A DNA stretch of 64,000 nucleotides, taken from NCBI RefSeq assembly GCF_964199755.1, contig NC_133898.1, positions 105,762,847-105,826,846 on the forward strand. Reading direction: 5' to 3'. The position numbers and the translations under genes are program-made. Each line of letters starts with the position of its first letter. The first letter of the stretch is position 1. This DNA comes from Larus michahellis (lineage: Eukaryota; Chordata; Aves; Charadriiformes; Laridae). This document shows positions 1 through 13,000 of this stretch, piece by piece. The notes beneath the pieces are model-generated. The model did no database searches. It was given only the letters and a program-made list of their open reading frames with translations, and was not told the origin of the DNA.

Positions 1-633
1 AGTGATTGCCTTCACTCGTAAGAGAGAAGTAGTGAAATATTTATTAATATAAAACGGCGATTTAACAAAGTTGGTAGTGAATGCGACAGTGTTTTACGAG
101 ATTCAATGGCAAGGTACACGTGATTATTGACTGCACAGAGGCCAGGGTCAGACAAGCTCTCAGGGAGACCCTCCTGTTGGGTCACGAGGTTCAGAAAGGA
201 CCCACCGGCTTTCTAAACTCCTTCTCAGAGAGGAGTCTACGTGCGGCTGGATCCAATCCTAGTCCCAGACCTGGTCAACGGTTTATGTCTAAAGGATTAT
301 ATATGCGCAATCAGCCCTTTATATCACTTAGCCAAGATTTCAAAGTTTAGCGTGCTATTAGTCACTTACCGAGAAGCTGTTGCGGCAAGGAATCTCTCAG
401 CCTCGAGGAGCAGAACCTTAGGCGAGCGTCCCCACTCAAGGGGAGATCCTGTCGTGCAGCCCGCTGCCGTGCAGGAGAGCTCAAAGGGCTCTCGGGCTGT
501 CCACTATTTACAGAGCAAGATAATTGACCTATAGTCATATTCGCGTGGGAACAAGATACCTAGGTTCCCACTCCAGACAGTGTTTTGGTTATGTTGCCAG
601 CCATCCCCCACAGTTCCAGTGCAACTCACCACA
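1..633 (-). mobile_element. ERVL-like LTR (solo or 5' LTR), reaching the left window edge
   Basis: Read on the - strand, the element starts with TGTGGTG (plus 627-633) and runs to the window edge. Visible LTR-style signals are a TATA-like tatataat around plus 296-304 and an AATAAA polyadenylation signal at plus 40-45, close to the distal end, in the order expected of U3-R-U5. The layout resembles ERVL-type LTRs common in bird genomes; this is recognition by pattern, not by a search. There is no purine-rich tract just outside the TG end, and the flank beyond 633 is unrelated GC-rich DNA, so this is a solo LTR or a 5' LTR whose interior would lie left of the window. Short open frames inside it are not genes. 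Confidence 0.6.
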
Positions 634-639
634 ACTCCT

Positions 640-812
640 GCTGATGGCCATGGCTTGAGCAGGAGCCGGGGGGGAAGGGGGGAGCACACCGCCGCAGCCG
701 GCTGAGGAGGGGCAGCGGAGGGGGAGGCTGCGAGAGCCGGTAAACAGGGCGAGCATCGGGCAGCCCGGGCACCCAAAAGCGGGGTCGGGGAAGGTGGCGG
801 GGGGGGGGGCCG

Positions 813-846
<34 letters not shown>

Positions 847-880
847 TACCTCGGGGCCGTGCACCCGAGGGGATGCGCTA
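640..880. other. CpG-dense GC-rich block
   Basis: From about 655 to 815 the sequence is very rich in G and C, with roughly sixteen CpG dinucleotides, unlike the AT-rich DNA around it. It directly abuts the LTR and is followed by a TG microsatellite. A small CpG island or unmapped promoter is possible, but no exon, start codon or splice site can be tied to it. The overlapping open frames on the - strand are low-complexity Pro/His runs and are not called as genes. Confidence 0.4.
816..845. repeat. (TG)15 microsatellite
   Basis: Fifteen perfect TG dinucleotides, immediately downstream of a poly-G stretch at about 799-809. Likely length-polymorphic. Confidence 0.95.
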
Positions 881-3800
881 GAAACTGATGCCCTCTCCTG
901 GTGGCACCTGTGAGGTGACAGCTGGGGACAGGCTGGTGCCTGCCTGCAGGGTGCGACCAGAAAGATTTCATGAAAGGCTGGTGACAAATATGTGTCAGCG
1001 TTTAGCGCAAGCAAGGATGGAGTGTAAATATTTACATTGAGACACAGATTTCACAGCCAGAGACTTTTTCCTTGCCATTGCACTGTCTGATGTTCTTCAA
1101 AGACCACATTTACCCCCTTTTTAAAAGAGGAGGACTGGGCAGAAAGGCAAGTATTAGGTAAACAGAGCTTCTGTCTTATACCAGAAACATCTGCACAGTA
1201 GTTCCTAGTAGTACGGGTGATCAGAGTATAATTAATTTTGCATAACAGAGACAAGAATAAACCAGCAAGTTGCCCTTTATTTCATCGCTGCAAAGGCTTT
1301 GTAATCAAGAGCTTTTCCCAGTGTGGAAACAGGGGTTATAAAGGAAGAAGAGATGAAAAGCAAGCGTATCCTACGTAGTGGCTTTTACAATGCATCTGAC
1401 CTTGATTACACAAATAACCTTGGGAGTGCTGGCTTTCAGGGAAAAACAGGAGCTGTTTAGATTGAAATTATCAGAACGTGGGTCTGTGTATGCTGATACC
1501 GAGTACTATTTCAGAGCATTTTATATGTAGAGGCAAATGAATGTGCTTAGGCAGGGAAGAAAAAAAAGAACAAGCTCATCAAACTCAGCCTAAATCTCAA
1601 ATCGAATGTATTTTTACATTAAAGCTTAACCTGTAATGGTTATTAACGTAACAAATCACCAGCTGTCCAGCACATACAAACGGCTGGTAATTATTTAGTA
1701 GTACCCAGTATTTATTGTGCTTTGGGTGAGCAAAACCCAAAATCCTGGCCTTGGAGGAGGAGCAGGCAGGGTGGCAGTAGGACAGCAGCTCCTCTGTATT
1801 ACAGAGCAAAGCATCCTCCCTGCTCTGATGCCCCGGAGTTGTGTGGATCAGACTGGCTCCCCTGTGAGTAAATGTGAAAATGTACAGAATTATCAGAGTA
1901 TAGAAAGGGTGAGCTTCAGCATGGTGAGGGATGGAGGGATTTGGTTATGTTAATTAGCATTGATGGTAATCGAAGTCCTGCAGTTTGTCCAGAGATCACA
2001 GCTGGTGCACTGGGGAAAGACCACTGTTGGCCCTTTCTGTTGAGCAAAGCAGGAGCTTATTTAGGAAAAAAAAGAGGGAACACGGTACAGTGGAAAACAT
2101 TCGGAGGAAGCAGAAGACACATAAACTGCCAGAATAAAAAGCTAGTGAGGAGAGAGACTCTAGTGGCCAAGAAAGAAGGACGCCCTGGTGGCAGTTTTGA
2201 GAAGAGAGGGACAGGAAGAGAAACTGGAGAATATGAACTGAATTGCCCTTATATTCAGCAAGGTGAAGGAGATTCTGTATGGATGCGAACACGACACCAG
2301 ATCAGTATTCTGATGGCCTGCATTTACTGTCTGTCTCAGCAGTAGGTGCTTAATGAACACCCAAAACCCAATGCTGCTCTCTGCAGAGCAGCTGCAGCTC
2401 AGGCTTGATGCAAGGGTAGCTTTCCTTTGAGCAGCACTCACACATGTTCTCTGTCTTTAATCCTTCCTTCCTTTGGCCTTATGTCAAATGGCCACATTCA
2501 CCATCTAGGCACGGTTTTGCTTCTTGGGGTGTTAGTCTGGGTCAAAAGATTAGCAGGTCAGCTGGCAACCATGCTGCCTCTCCTCCCCTTGTCTGTACAG
2601 AAGCCTGGGGGTGGACTTCGGCTGCATATACTGATGTTGCTGTTTGCTAGTAGCACCTCCTGGAGTAGGCTACCTGGTAATGTTTTGCTTACTGACAGCT
2701 CTTCTGCATCTTGTAACTCTTGTCTCCAGTCTTGATGGCTCTTGCTGAGCGGGATCATTTAAAATATCTATAGAGGACGTAACAGGTTGATGTTGAGAGT
2801 ATCATGAATGGCATCCCAATACTGATGTTGAAACAAGTGCAACTCTTGGTGGTCATGTTAACCCTTGGCAACTTTCAGACGGAGCAGTTTGGGTGGGTTG
2901 TGGGGGAACATCTCTCTCCTGGCACCTGTCCTCTGTCCTGGGCAACGGGAGCTCAGCACGAGCTGAGACCCATCCCAGGGGAAAACTGAAATACAGTGGA
3001 GTGTGAGGGCAATGTGGGAGGAAGGAAGATCGTTGCTGGTCTTCCTCCTCTCCTCAGTTCCGCTGACCTCCCCGGGCCCATCCTCAGCACTGTGCTCTGC
3101 CGGAGCATCCTCAGGCCAGCGAGGATGGCCAGTGGCTGTGAGCAAGTTTTCATTCTCTCCCCTCTGTGTTGATCCTGCATCAAAATACTGTCCCTTCTTT
3201 CTATCATTTTTGTCCCTTCAGATGCACACACTGCAGTGGTCTGGCAAGTGCCTGGGAGCCCTCCCCCAGGGCATACCGCCCCCATTGCCTGAACACCAGG
3301 TGCCACTGAGGTCCTAAGACAACATTTCCTTGCTATTTATTTTAGCTGATATATTTTCAGTTATTTTGTTGAAAATATCATGGGTTTTTTTTTTCCCCTA
3401 TGGAAAAAAAGGCATGTCTCCATTTCTGTCAAAGTGATCTATGGAGAAACACAACACAAAAATACTCTCCTACAAGCAGTACTAAAACATAAATTGAAAG
3501 AGGATACACAGTCCGGGAGCCTGCTTGGTGTTTGCCGTACTAAAGCATCTACCTATAAAGCAAGCCTTGTCCTGTCAGCTGCTGAAAGAAAAAACTGCTT
3601 CAGTGCAGCACCTTTCTCTCAAAATAATGATAACAAATATATTTGATGGTTGGACCAGAAGTGTGCTTGAGCTGCAGAACTGTAATAACTTTGCCAGCTG
3701 TTGAGGGAAAGGTTATATGTTAATCATTCATGGTATAATGTGAAGAAACCAGGTCATAAGGAGACTGAACACATTCTAAAAATAATGTAATCTGGTGGGC

Positions 3801-4164
3801 AAATGAAGAGGTCTGCAAGATGCAAACTTAGAGGACGCTCTGGCTTGACTGTTTTGTCCTTTGAAACTGAAGATGCCGGATCAAATCCTACCTGTGCGTT
3901 TCGCAGCATAAGAACTGAACGAGTGAAGGCAGCATCCCATGTTTAACTTCTAATTGAGTGCGGCTGGATACCCAGCCCACTAATGTCTGGTGGAGGTGAC
4001 CTTTTTCACTGACTCCACCGGGCTTTTAGGCAACTTGAGATATTTTGAAGTGGTTTGTCCGTAGTTAAGATGGCTGAAATCTTTCAATTGTCCTCATTTT
4101 TCAAGGATGCCTATTGGCAAAGCATCTGTCTTTCCAGGTCGTCTGTCTACCAGAGAGCCCTGAG
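881..4164. other. Intergenic, nothing assigned
   Basis: Mixed-composition DNA with only short open frames that lack recognisable domains. No RNA gene, exon or clear repeat was recognised. By vertebrate synteny ELOVL5 would lie to the left of GCM1, but none of its exons were seen here. Confidence 0.5.
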
Positions 4165-4536
4165 ATTCAGGGAGCTTCAGAGCAAAGGAGGGGACACCTC
4201 ATCGCTGTCCTCAGCTGCATGGAGGGTGATACAGAGGAAGAAGAGCAGGTTCTTCTTGGAGGGGCACAGCAGAAGATCAAGAGGTACAATGAAAGGACAA
4301 AGGCATAAGTTGCAGCAAGGGAAATTCAGATTAAATATAAGGAAAAAATCCTTCACAGTGGGAGCGGTGAAAGACTGGTACAGGCTTCCCAGAGAGGCTG
4401 TGGGATCTCCATCCTTGCGGATGTTCAGATTTCAGCTGGTCAGGCCCTGAGCAGCCTGCTGTAACTTCGACATTAGCCTTGCTTTGAGCTGGGTGATCTC
4501 CAGAGGGCCCCTCTAACCCAAATTATTCTGTGATTG
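4165..4536 (+). mobile_element. CR1 LINE 3' fragment
   Basis: Truncated CR1 in + orientation. The frame up to 4450 resembles the end of the CR1 ORF2 protein: a FRLNIRKKSFTVGAVKDWYR stretch followed by LPREAVGSPSL, matching the FRLDIRK(K/N)FFT...HWNRLPREVV pattern of other copies in this window. It ends in the typical CR1 tail attattctgtgattg at about 4522-4536. The copy is diverged and 5'-truncated. Confidence 0.85.
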
Positions 4537-7017
4537 TGGCAGTGTGGAGAGCCAGAGGAGACAGACATCTGAGATCTTGTGTACAGGGGGAAAGCAACTG
4601 TGGTGTCTTTGCTTCTCCGAAAAAGTGGAGTGAAGCACCTTGGACTCAGGCCAAGCCAAGCATGCCTGCACAGGGGTTGCTGCAGTGGAAAGACGGTGAC
4701 AAGTTTGTAGCGTATGAACTTCTTTGCACAGATGAACTCTAAGAGTGATTAAGAGAAGGAAGTAAATGTCACCCTAAAGCAAACAGTTTGAAATCTGAAC
4801 TTTTAAAAAAAGAGTTTTGCAATAATAGGACAAATAGCACAACCTTGTCCTTGCCTTCCCTCCACTACCCCAGCTGAGCAGCAGGCTGTCACCAAAGGGC
4901 TCCTGCTTCTCTTTCCTCTGGAGTTAATGCTTCATGGGCTGTCCTGATCCAGGACCACCAACTCTCCTCCAGAGCTAGGCCTTCTCTTCCTGAATGTTTC
5001 ATCTGAGTACAGTCCGGGAGGGCTAAATTACCATTTTCAAAATACCTGAAACTCAGCTTGATTTTTACTAGCCTAAATGGGTGTTCCATGGTTTTTGGGG
5101 TTTCTACCCTGGATCTTCCCCACCGGACACTGCATAGCCTTAACCTTTTCTCTGGAGCTCAGGAAAGATGCTATCAAGAAAATGTGATGGTCATAGCTCA
5201 TGCTTTGTACCCTCTGTTTCAAGTGTTTTGTTTATGTCTTTTGTTCATGTCAGGCTCCATCACTCAGACTTCCACATTTCTTGCACAGTCATAGCTAAAC
5301 TAACAGGGCTTTCTTCTGTCTTATTAAACAGTACATAAACAAATAAATAAAACTCAACTTCTTGGACAAGCAGCCCCATATTCGTTTTGAGATGTTGTAT
5401 GTTCCGTTTTTGTTAATACCTGTTGTTAGAAAAATTCACCCTCACTTCCTAAGTCCTTTACTCCTCTCCTGTCTCTGTGTGGCTGCCTTAACATTTTACC
5501 AAAGATGCAGGTTGTACTTAGTCCGTTTGCTGCTTTGATTCTTTATTCTGTACTCTGCTTCCTACGAGGAAACACTCACACATTCAAAGCCACTTCGCCT
5601 CCCAAGGACCGCATCAAAGCTCGCGTGTGCTGTAATGCATAGAACAAAAAACTGACAATAGGTTGGTTTGGAACCAGTGCTACTCCGTCACCCTATTAGC
5701 GACTGCCTACTTGTACCTGTCTTCTACAAGGATGCAGTCAAATAGAGAACTGAGCTTTAAAGAAAGGCAAGTTATAAAGATGAAATAGAAAACAAAGCTG
5801 GGAGAGAAATGTCTTGCATGCTTGGGGGTAAGGAGGGAAAATGTTACCGAGGGCTTGCAGGTTATATTTTTGGAATTTGTTTCACCAAGGGAACAGCCTG
5901 CTATCTCCTATCAAGGGAATTAAGGGCATTTCTCAAAAATACTTTGGCCTTCTTTGTCCATGCTCTGCTGGATTGCAGCTTGGAGATGCCGCTGCTGTCC
6001 GTGACAGAGTCGTGGCTGATGGGACCTACTATTCCTTCTGTTACTGATTACATGGGATGTGCCGAACCATGCGTGTCACCTACTCTTAAACTGGCACGCT
6101 TTTCAACGTCCTGACTGTTAATACTTGCTGTCTCCAAGCTTCAAGTGGTGCGGAAGACAGCTTTGTTCTTGCCACAGGACACTTTGCCCTCCCGCTGTGT
6201 CAGGGCCCCATGAGAACATTGCTGACTCCTTCCTCTAATTGCCTACAAGTGGCAAAGCCAAAGACTCCCAAGAGCAGGGAGGCTGAATCATGCTTGGTGG
6301 GGTTTTGCTTTTTTTGGTCTCTCTTCTCATTCTGTCCACAGACTGTAAAATACAGAGGTCTCTATCGGTTTAATGCTGTTAGGAAAGTAAAAAAACGTGA
6401 AGGATGACAAAGAAAACAAGATGGACGGGGCAGCAGGCAGGTTGGGTGTGGTGCATTCTCACCCACGAGCGCAGGGATTAAAGTGACTCACTGATACATC
6501 AACGCCGAGGCGCGGGGAGCCTCTCCAACATTTCCAGCTAGCGAGATCATTTATTGCAGTGAAATGATTCAGTGACCTTAAGAAGAAGCCAGAGGCTCTC
6601 TCTGGAGACTGCCGGAGAGGCAGAGTAATCTAATAGATGGGAAACTGCACCGAATACATCTTTTCTTGGTCTTGTTAATGATCTCAGCACGCACAGCTCA
6701 TTTCAGCGCTCTGAAAATAGTCGGCGAGTTGTTCTTGAGACTTCCAAATCATTTTAAGGTGGGTACTCAGTTACTACTGAAAAGTCTGAAGCATATTTTT
6801 GCTGTGTAGGGTTTACTTTCCAACGTAATTTTTGAGATCTTTCATAAACATAGGTGTCCATTTCTTATTTATTAAGGTCACCACACAGCACTTTCCCCCT
6901 AAACCAAAAAAAAATAAACCCTAAGGCAAAACTGGAAAAACATGGGGCATTCGGGCACAAGCTGCATACAGCTTGGGGCAGAAAGAAGCAATTCAGCCAA
7001 GCGATGGGTTTAGGTGA

Positions 7018-7476
7018 CTGTCAAAGTTTGTTACTCCCAACTTTTGCTATTCTGGAACATTTTTAAAATTTCGTGTAGCTGTGCTAAATACGAAGGCACA
7101 TGACATGAAACAGGAGCTAGTAATACCGAGAACAAGCAGGCAATATTTGCCCCCAGAACAACTTGAGCACCTTATAAATGTCCCTTTCAAACTTGTGCTT
7201 AGGAATTGCTGCTTCCAGTTCCCACCCGATCCAAATGGGAATTTGCCCTTTGCACACTCAAGGGACATGGCAATTCCTGAAATTATGCTGGAACATCTGC
7301 AGCACTGTGGGGCCCTCTGCGCCGACTGTCAAGATCTCATCATTTCTCAAGATCTTGAAAGTCAGGGCAACTCTTCTGCTGCCTGTAGACTATGCCAAAG
7401 CTCTGGTTTGCATATTAAAAAAAAGATGTGGTATCAAGGAAGAAAGGGAAGCAGGAAAACTGAAACCAGCAGCTGA
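7018..7476 (+). other. Unassigned 153-codon open frame with paired Cys motifs
   Basis: The frame is open from just after the stop at 7015-7017 to the stop at 7474-7476. The first ATG is at 7102. The translation includes CGALCADC and, 25 residues later, CRLC, a spacing that could suggest metal binding, preceded by a hydrophobic-charged segment. I do not recognise a family. There is no identified splice partner, and open frames of this length occur by chance in 64 kb, so it is not called as a gene. Confidence 0.15.
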
Positions 7477-10400
7477 CTGCCCCACAGCATTTTAACTGGA
7501 GATACTTACTGGGCCTGTTTAGCCAAGGAAGGGTTCAAAGGTGCTTGGAAATCATTTTACCTTGTGAACTTTCTCCGTAAGTTGTCAAAGGCAGGGACAG
7601 AAAATGAACTAGAGCAATGTGCAAGGGCACATTGTGCATCCTGCACCTGCAGGAAGCCCTTTCCCATCTTGTCCTCTGTTTTCCCTCCATGTTGGATAAC
7701 ATGGTGGGTATGATTTTAACAGTAGATGTTTATGCCCAGTCCAGCCATTTATTTGATTGTTTTCCCTAAGAAGGTGTTTGTTCCGAACAAGATGACTGGT
7801 TCAACTTTTTTTTTCCTTTTGAAGAGTTTGCTGAATGGGAGTGAAAGAGGCAGCTTTCCCTCAATGAGTAACCACTTAAATTTTGCATTCCAAGTAGTTT
7901 AGTGTTTCTGCTTTTTTTTTTTTTTTCACTGTTATGTGACTAATAGATGTTGTAGTAGTTGCTATAGTCATGGCTGAAAAGTCCCTTTGCACAAGTCCCT
8001 TATATACAAATAAATGAGCTTTGTGGCTTAAAAAGAAGCCTCATCCAGCCCAGCTGTAGGTTGACAGCAGCAGTTTCCACCTCTGGGATGGTGACTCGCT
8101 AAAGGCCTGATACCCAGCCCCAATCACCACTTTCCACATATCCCTCAGAAAAGCTACAGGACCAGGTCTTAATGCCAGTAGGCAGTATTGCCCCTTTTCT
8201 TGATGTTGCTTTTCCCTTTTTCTCGCACAAAAACTTCTAGGGATTCATCTCAGTGATTTGGCTGCCTTAAGGGACAATATGTATTAGAAATATTGTGTGC
8301 CCCAAATATGCACAGTAGCGGCAAGATTAGAAGACGTCATCTTCATGAGCAAGGGAATTTATAAGAGCATCTCTTGCTTGTACCTGTTGAAAACTTAGAT
8401 ATTTAAAGTATTTTACATTTTAAATGAGGAGGAGGAGGATCAGCAAAATTAAGTGAGTGAACAGCCCCTAAGAATGAAAATCATCACTTGCAAAGCCAGG
8501 GGACTAAACTGTAGCCAATCCATGTGGAAAGGACTCACCTGGTGATAGTAGGGTGAGTGGGGTAGTGGGAATTTGTGGGGGACCAGGGTGCAGGCAGCAT
8601 GCTTTCGAAGAAGGTGTGAAAACTGCTGCCAGTTAGAGGCACTAGGACACCGCTATCTCAGCAGCACGCCTGAAGATGTAATTCCTCGTATGGCGCTTTC
8701 CAGTCCAATTTGCTGCCTTTGTCAAGGTGAATTGGAGTCACGAACATACTGTGTAAGGAACAGGCAAGAACATCCTGACTTTTTCTGTCTTTATCGTTTT
8801 GCAAGGACTTTTGCTTAGCAGCCTTGAAGTTATTCAGTAAGGGTATGTGGGGGTGTGCGGGTGTGTTAAAAGCAATTTTCACTCGTGTATCAGCAACAAT
8901 AAAAAAGGCATTTTTTGCCACAAAATTAGACTATCCCCAAAGAAGCAACTAGCTAAAATGCAGTTAGAAGAAAGGTAATTAGGAAAGCAGCAGTAAAGAT
9001 ATTTTGGTCTCAGTGCCATACAGCACCACAGGTACATTGTTTACATGAGGTTAAGACGTGTAAATAACACCGCATAGTCAGCAGGGGTTCCTGCCGAACA
9101 CAGGCTGTGGGTGTCCCTTGCAGGTTCCCTGTCTGCTGCCACTCTTCATTCATTTTCTTCCTGCTCCTTGTGGCCCCAAGAGGGGAACTGGTGTCAAGGT
9201 CCCACGTTTCAGGACAGGCAATGACAACTCATGTTTTTTCAACGCACGCTGGACCATACCTTCTGTCCTCCGTCTCTGCTTTTCCATATCAATGCCGACA
9301 GCAAGGTCCCTAAACCAGCGGGGCCAGGACCGTGCTACACAGTGCCCTCCCTCGCTGCTGTCAGGGCTACAAGTCCAGAGGCTTTAGCTCAGTAACAGCC
9401 CGTGCAGAAAAAGATGTTGGGGTTCATCTTCGTGAAGGACAAATGGACAAGTGAAATGCAGAGAAAACGAAAGACAGCCTTGTCGTTCTGTGCTGGTAGG
9501 AGCACGAGGTGTAAGGAAACCCAGTGACACCTATTAAACTCCCACTGCACTTTGTGCTGCAGCCTGGCAGCGGATACGTAGGCAGTCACTGGAGCATGTC
9601 ATCAGATTACCAGAAAATCGCCGCACCATGTTATTAGATACGCTGCAAACTGTACTGTATTCTGTTTCAAATGCAGGGTCCATCTTCTGAGAGGGCAGTG
9701 GTTTGTTCGGCGCAGACTCAGAACAACCTGCAATACCATGCCACTTGTGTGGGTGGACTTTTACAGCGAGGCTGGTCTGACATCCACCAAGCTGAGCGGA
9801 AAGGCAGAAGGAAATTCTCCATGTCAGGATGTAGCGGGAGAGAGAAAAACTATGGCCAACAGAGCTAAGTAACCTTGGCAGAGCAACCTGGTAATGCAGC
9901 TGTACAGCTTCCAGTACCTAACCAACTACATTGATTTTACAGACATACCGGCTTCCAGTGGGCTTGGGGCTCAGGTTGCATAAGCGCTTGACAAGGTGGT
10001 CAGTCATTCTGCAATGGTGGCTCAATCAAGGCAAAATAGGGCACGTCGGCCTCAGAGCTAAAGAACAAACCAGGCATCCCGGGCTACTAGTTTTGCTGCC
10101 TGTTATTCTACAAGGAAAAACAATTTGGAAAAGCTGTAGGTGTTCTAGGTACTGTATTGTGCACTCTCCAGTTAGCTGGGGGATAGGAGTGGGAGTGGAG
10201 AGAGAAAGCGGGGCAAGGGGTGTGACATGGGGGACAATGCTGCTGTCATCACTTTAAGGAAATTGATCTGTTAGGACTTTATCTGTAGTAGAATCCATTG
10301 GATTATTAGAGAACAAGGTGTTGTCTTGCACCATTGGATTATTTTATTGGAGTTACAGGTGTCCTAATATGAATCCATGTTGTCAGCGAAACAAGGACTG

Positions 10401-10760
10401 CAAAGTGGCTACCACAGCTAGGACCAGGAAGGGTCAGGAGGGTGCACAGGACTTTTGTAGAGGAAAGCAAACCTGTGGGTGTCCTCCTGCCCATGGGGAT
10501 ATTGCAGGCATCAGACACCAGCTCAGAAGTCTGAGAAGCTCAGTTGTGCACCCTGCTTCTGTGTGAGATGCGATGGCAAGGACAGGTAAACCTCATAAGA
10601 AGGTAGATTTTTTTTTCAAGCCAGTCTTGAGAAAGAAATAAGCTTAGAAATGCACTAATGTAACAGATGGACATCGGATGAGAAAAGAGCATGTTGGTCA
10701 TAATTTTGGCAAAGAAAGTGGCCATAATTACCACCTCATCAGTACAGGCAGAAACTGCCC

Positions 10761-10768
10761 ATGCGGGT
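10761..10768 (+). promoter_or_regulatory. Exact GCM consensus octamer, 7.5 kb upstream of GCM1
   Basis: The sequence is ATGCGGGT, the published binding consensus of GCM-family proteins. It is the only exact copy I noticed on either strand; about one or two are expected by chance in a window this size, fewer given CpG depletion. Autoregulation is only a possibility. Confidence 0.2.
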
Positions 10769-11490
10769 GGACATGTCTGGGTTTGGCTTGTTTCCAGTTC
10801 CCATAAGACAGAATTGCAGCTGGCCTTCACCGAGTTCTGCTGGGGACCCACAGGAATAGATGCTGGGGGCTGCTATGAAGGCCACGGAGAAAATATTTGA
10901 ATAGAGGATATTGGAGCAGCTTTTTTGGGTTGGATCAGATGAGACCAATGGCATGGAGAGAGCTGAGGGATTCCAAGGGATGACAGAAACCATCTCGGGA
11001 GGCTACACCAGACTGCCAAGCCTATAGCTTATAGCTGGTATTCCTCTCTCCTAAGAGCGACAGAGATAGGGCCTGGAATCAAATAGATAAACAAGTGTAA
11101 TCTGGCACTCCCAGAACTGAAAAAAAACCTGATCTTGTGTCACTGTTGTAATTTTCACCGACCCTTTGGACACTGAGCCCGACCCAATTGGAAAGGTAGC
11201 TATGCTTTCTCAGGAGTAAAGCAACCTATGCCCTGTTGAAAAGCAAGCAACCAGAACGAAACTCAGTTTCTCCCACAAGGTGCTCCCTTCAGTTGTCCAG
11301 GCTATGGAAAAGTTTCTCTCATTCTTGAATGTATGGCAGACCAAATTAGTTAAAGACTTGAGTCTGTGAGACGATGTAGTCTGCCGAAACGGGAGCAGAG
11401 TGTGCATACAGGATCACCCGCAGGAGTTGATTATGCCAGAAGCAGTGGCTGTTCTGAAGTTAGGGCATGATTAACTGATAGGAATTTATT

Positions 11491-13000
11491 TTGGAATTAC
11501 CTGCAGCTGAGGATGGATTCAGTAGATATGATACTCCGCCTGACCTTGGAGAAAAGCAGAGTCCTATCAGAGATACCAGAAATGAGTCAGTTCCTACAAC
11601 GCGAAAATTAGAATGCATATTGCAACAACAGAGAGGGAACAAGGAAAACAATAATCATAGCGACATACCAAATTCCTGTTCTGAAGCAGATGGACATGAA
11701 AGACAACTCATTTAGCAATTAGACATTCTTTAAATCACAAAAGGGAAAATTACAGAATTGCAAGGAAGAGAAAAGCACCACATTCAATAGCAAGTGTCAA
11801 TCCATGAGATGAGATTTTTGCATGCATGTGATGGTCATGCCAGGCAGAACAACAAAATTAAATGTTTTTGCACCAGGTGCAAAGACAGGATGAGAAACTG
11901 AATGCCAGATCAAGAGATGACGTGAGTGAATGCGCTAGGCTACGAAGACTAGCAAAATAAGAAAGCAGAATGGCCAAAAACAAAAGCCATTTTTAGATTA
12001 CATTGTAATACTGCCAGTAAGATGTTGTAACTTTTAACCATAAGACCCACAAAAAGCATTCCAACTAAAATTTTAAGTAGACTATAGAAGCCAGTGATTC
12101 AACTAAAGCAGGTGAATTCATGATCTTAGTAAAATAAAAGAGGAAAGATAGTTTATACAGTCAGCAAGATGCACAAGTTAAACCAAAATTTTCTCCAGAC
12201 CTGAGTCCACCACAGCATCCCAATATTAATGCTATTATGATACTACCATGATGGTTCTGCATTTGTGGACTACCTGCCATGAATTTTACCCAGGAAGTAA
12301 ATAGGATGTCTCAAACATCACATGCTTGGCAGAGTGTCTGATATGTTAAAAGAAAAACTTAGAGACATCAATAAAGTTAATAGAAAGATAGACTTCACTG
12401 CCAAAGCATTTGAGTTCACGGCCTTGATAAAGAGCTACCGAGAAATAAAACATGTATTTGCATACACTCAAGCCCCGCAAACAGATGATTAAAAAGAGCT
12501 CAGGCCCCAAACCTTTCAATTGGATCTGTGTTCTTCCTGTGGCAGAGAAAGATATATTCCTAGCATTCAAAGCTAAAACATTGCCATGGGGACAAGAAGA
12601 AGTCTTAATAAGTTATTCATACTATCCTGCTCATTTTTTCTCCTCCTCCCTTTAACCTGCTCTCCCTTCTCTGAAAGGGAGAGACGTTAAAGAGAGCATT
12701 TGTCTTTCATTTATTGGCCAGCCCAGCCCAAACCACAACAAAGTCATACAACTACCAGGCTACCAGCTGAGAACGCCGCTTGGGAGCTAACCCACAAGTG
12801 GACAAATATCACTTTCCTCAAGGAGAGGGACCGAGAGGCCTGGCAGAGATATTTACTATATGTGACATAAGTGTGTGAACATCAAGTTCATGTGGCAAAT
12901 CGGGCCTACAACCACATCGTGGCTGGAAAGAGCCAGGGAAGTAAAAGGAAAATGAAAAACAAGAACATGGCAACCAACTGAATTATCATTCAATGGACAC
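11491..13000 (+). other. Degenerate coding-like tract, possible decayed pseudogene
   Basis: Conceptual translation gives several charged, helix-prone stretches that look protein-like but are broken by many stops. Examples are the open frame at 11491-11715 (74 aa, Gln/Asn/Glu-rich) and a stretch from 12347 that begins MLKEKLRDINKVNRKIDF. A further piece lies near 12780-12960, with REAWQRYLLYV followed by a Lys-rich tail. I cannot match it to a family. An old processed pseudogene or a decayed retroelement would both fit; AT-rich random sequence is the null explanation. Confidence 0.15.

Larger units (their letters stand above)
4537..11490. other. Intergenic upstream of GCM1, no gene recognised
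   Basis: No exon with a known domain was seen. Two items in it are listed separately: an open frame at 7018-7476 and an exact GCM consensus octamer at 10761. Poly-T runs near 7800 and 7915 are unremarkable. The tract at about 6480-6760 has an enhancer-like mix of homeodomain-type AT cores, but this cannot be judged without an alignment. Confidence 0.45.

Noticed and set aside
504-1014. Minus-strand frames of 155 and 141 codons
   Set aside because: Both run through the TG microsatellite (poly Thr-His) and the GC-rich block; no domain, no splice context.
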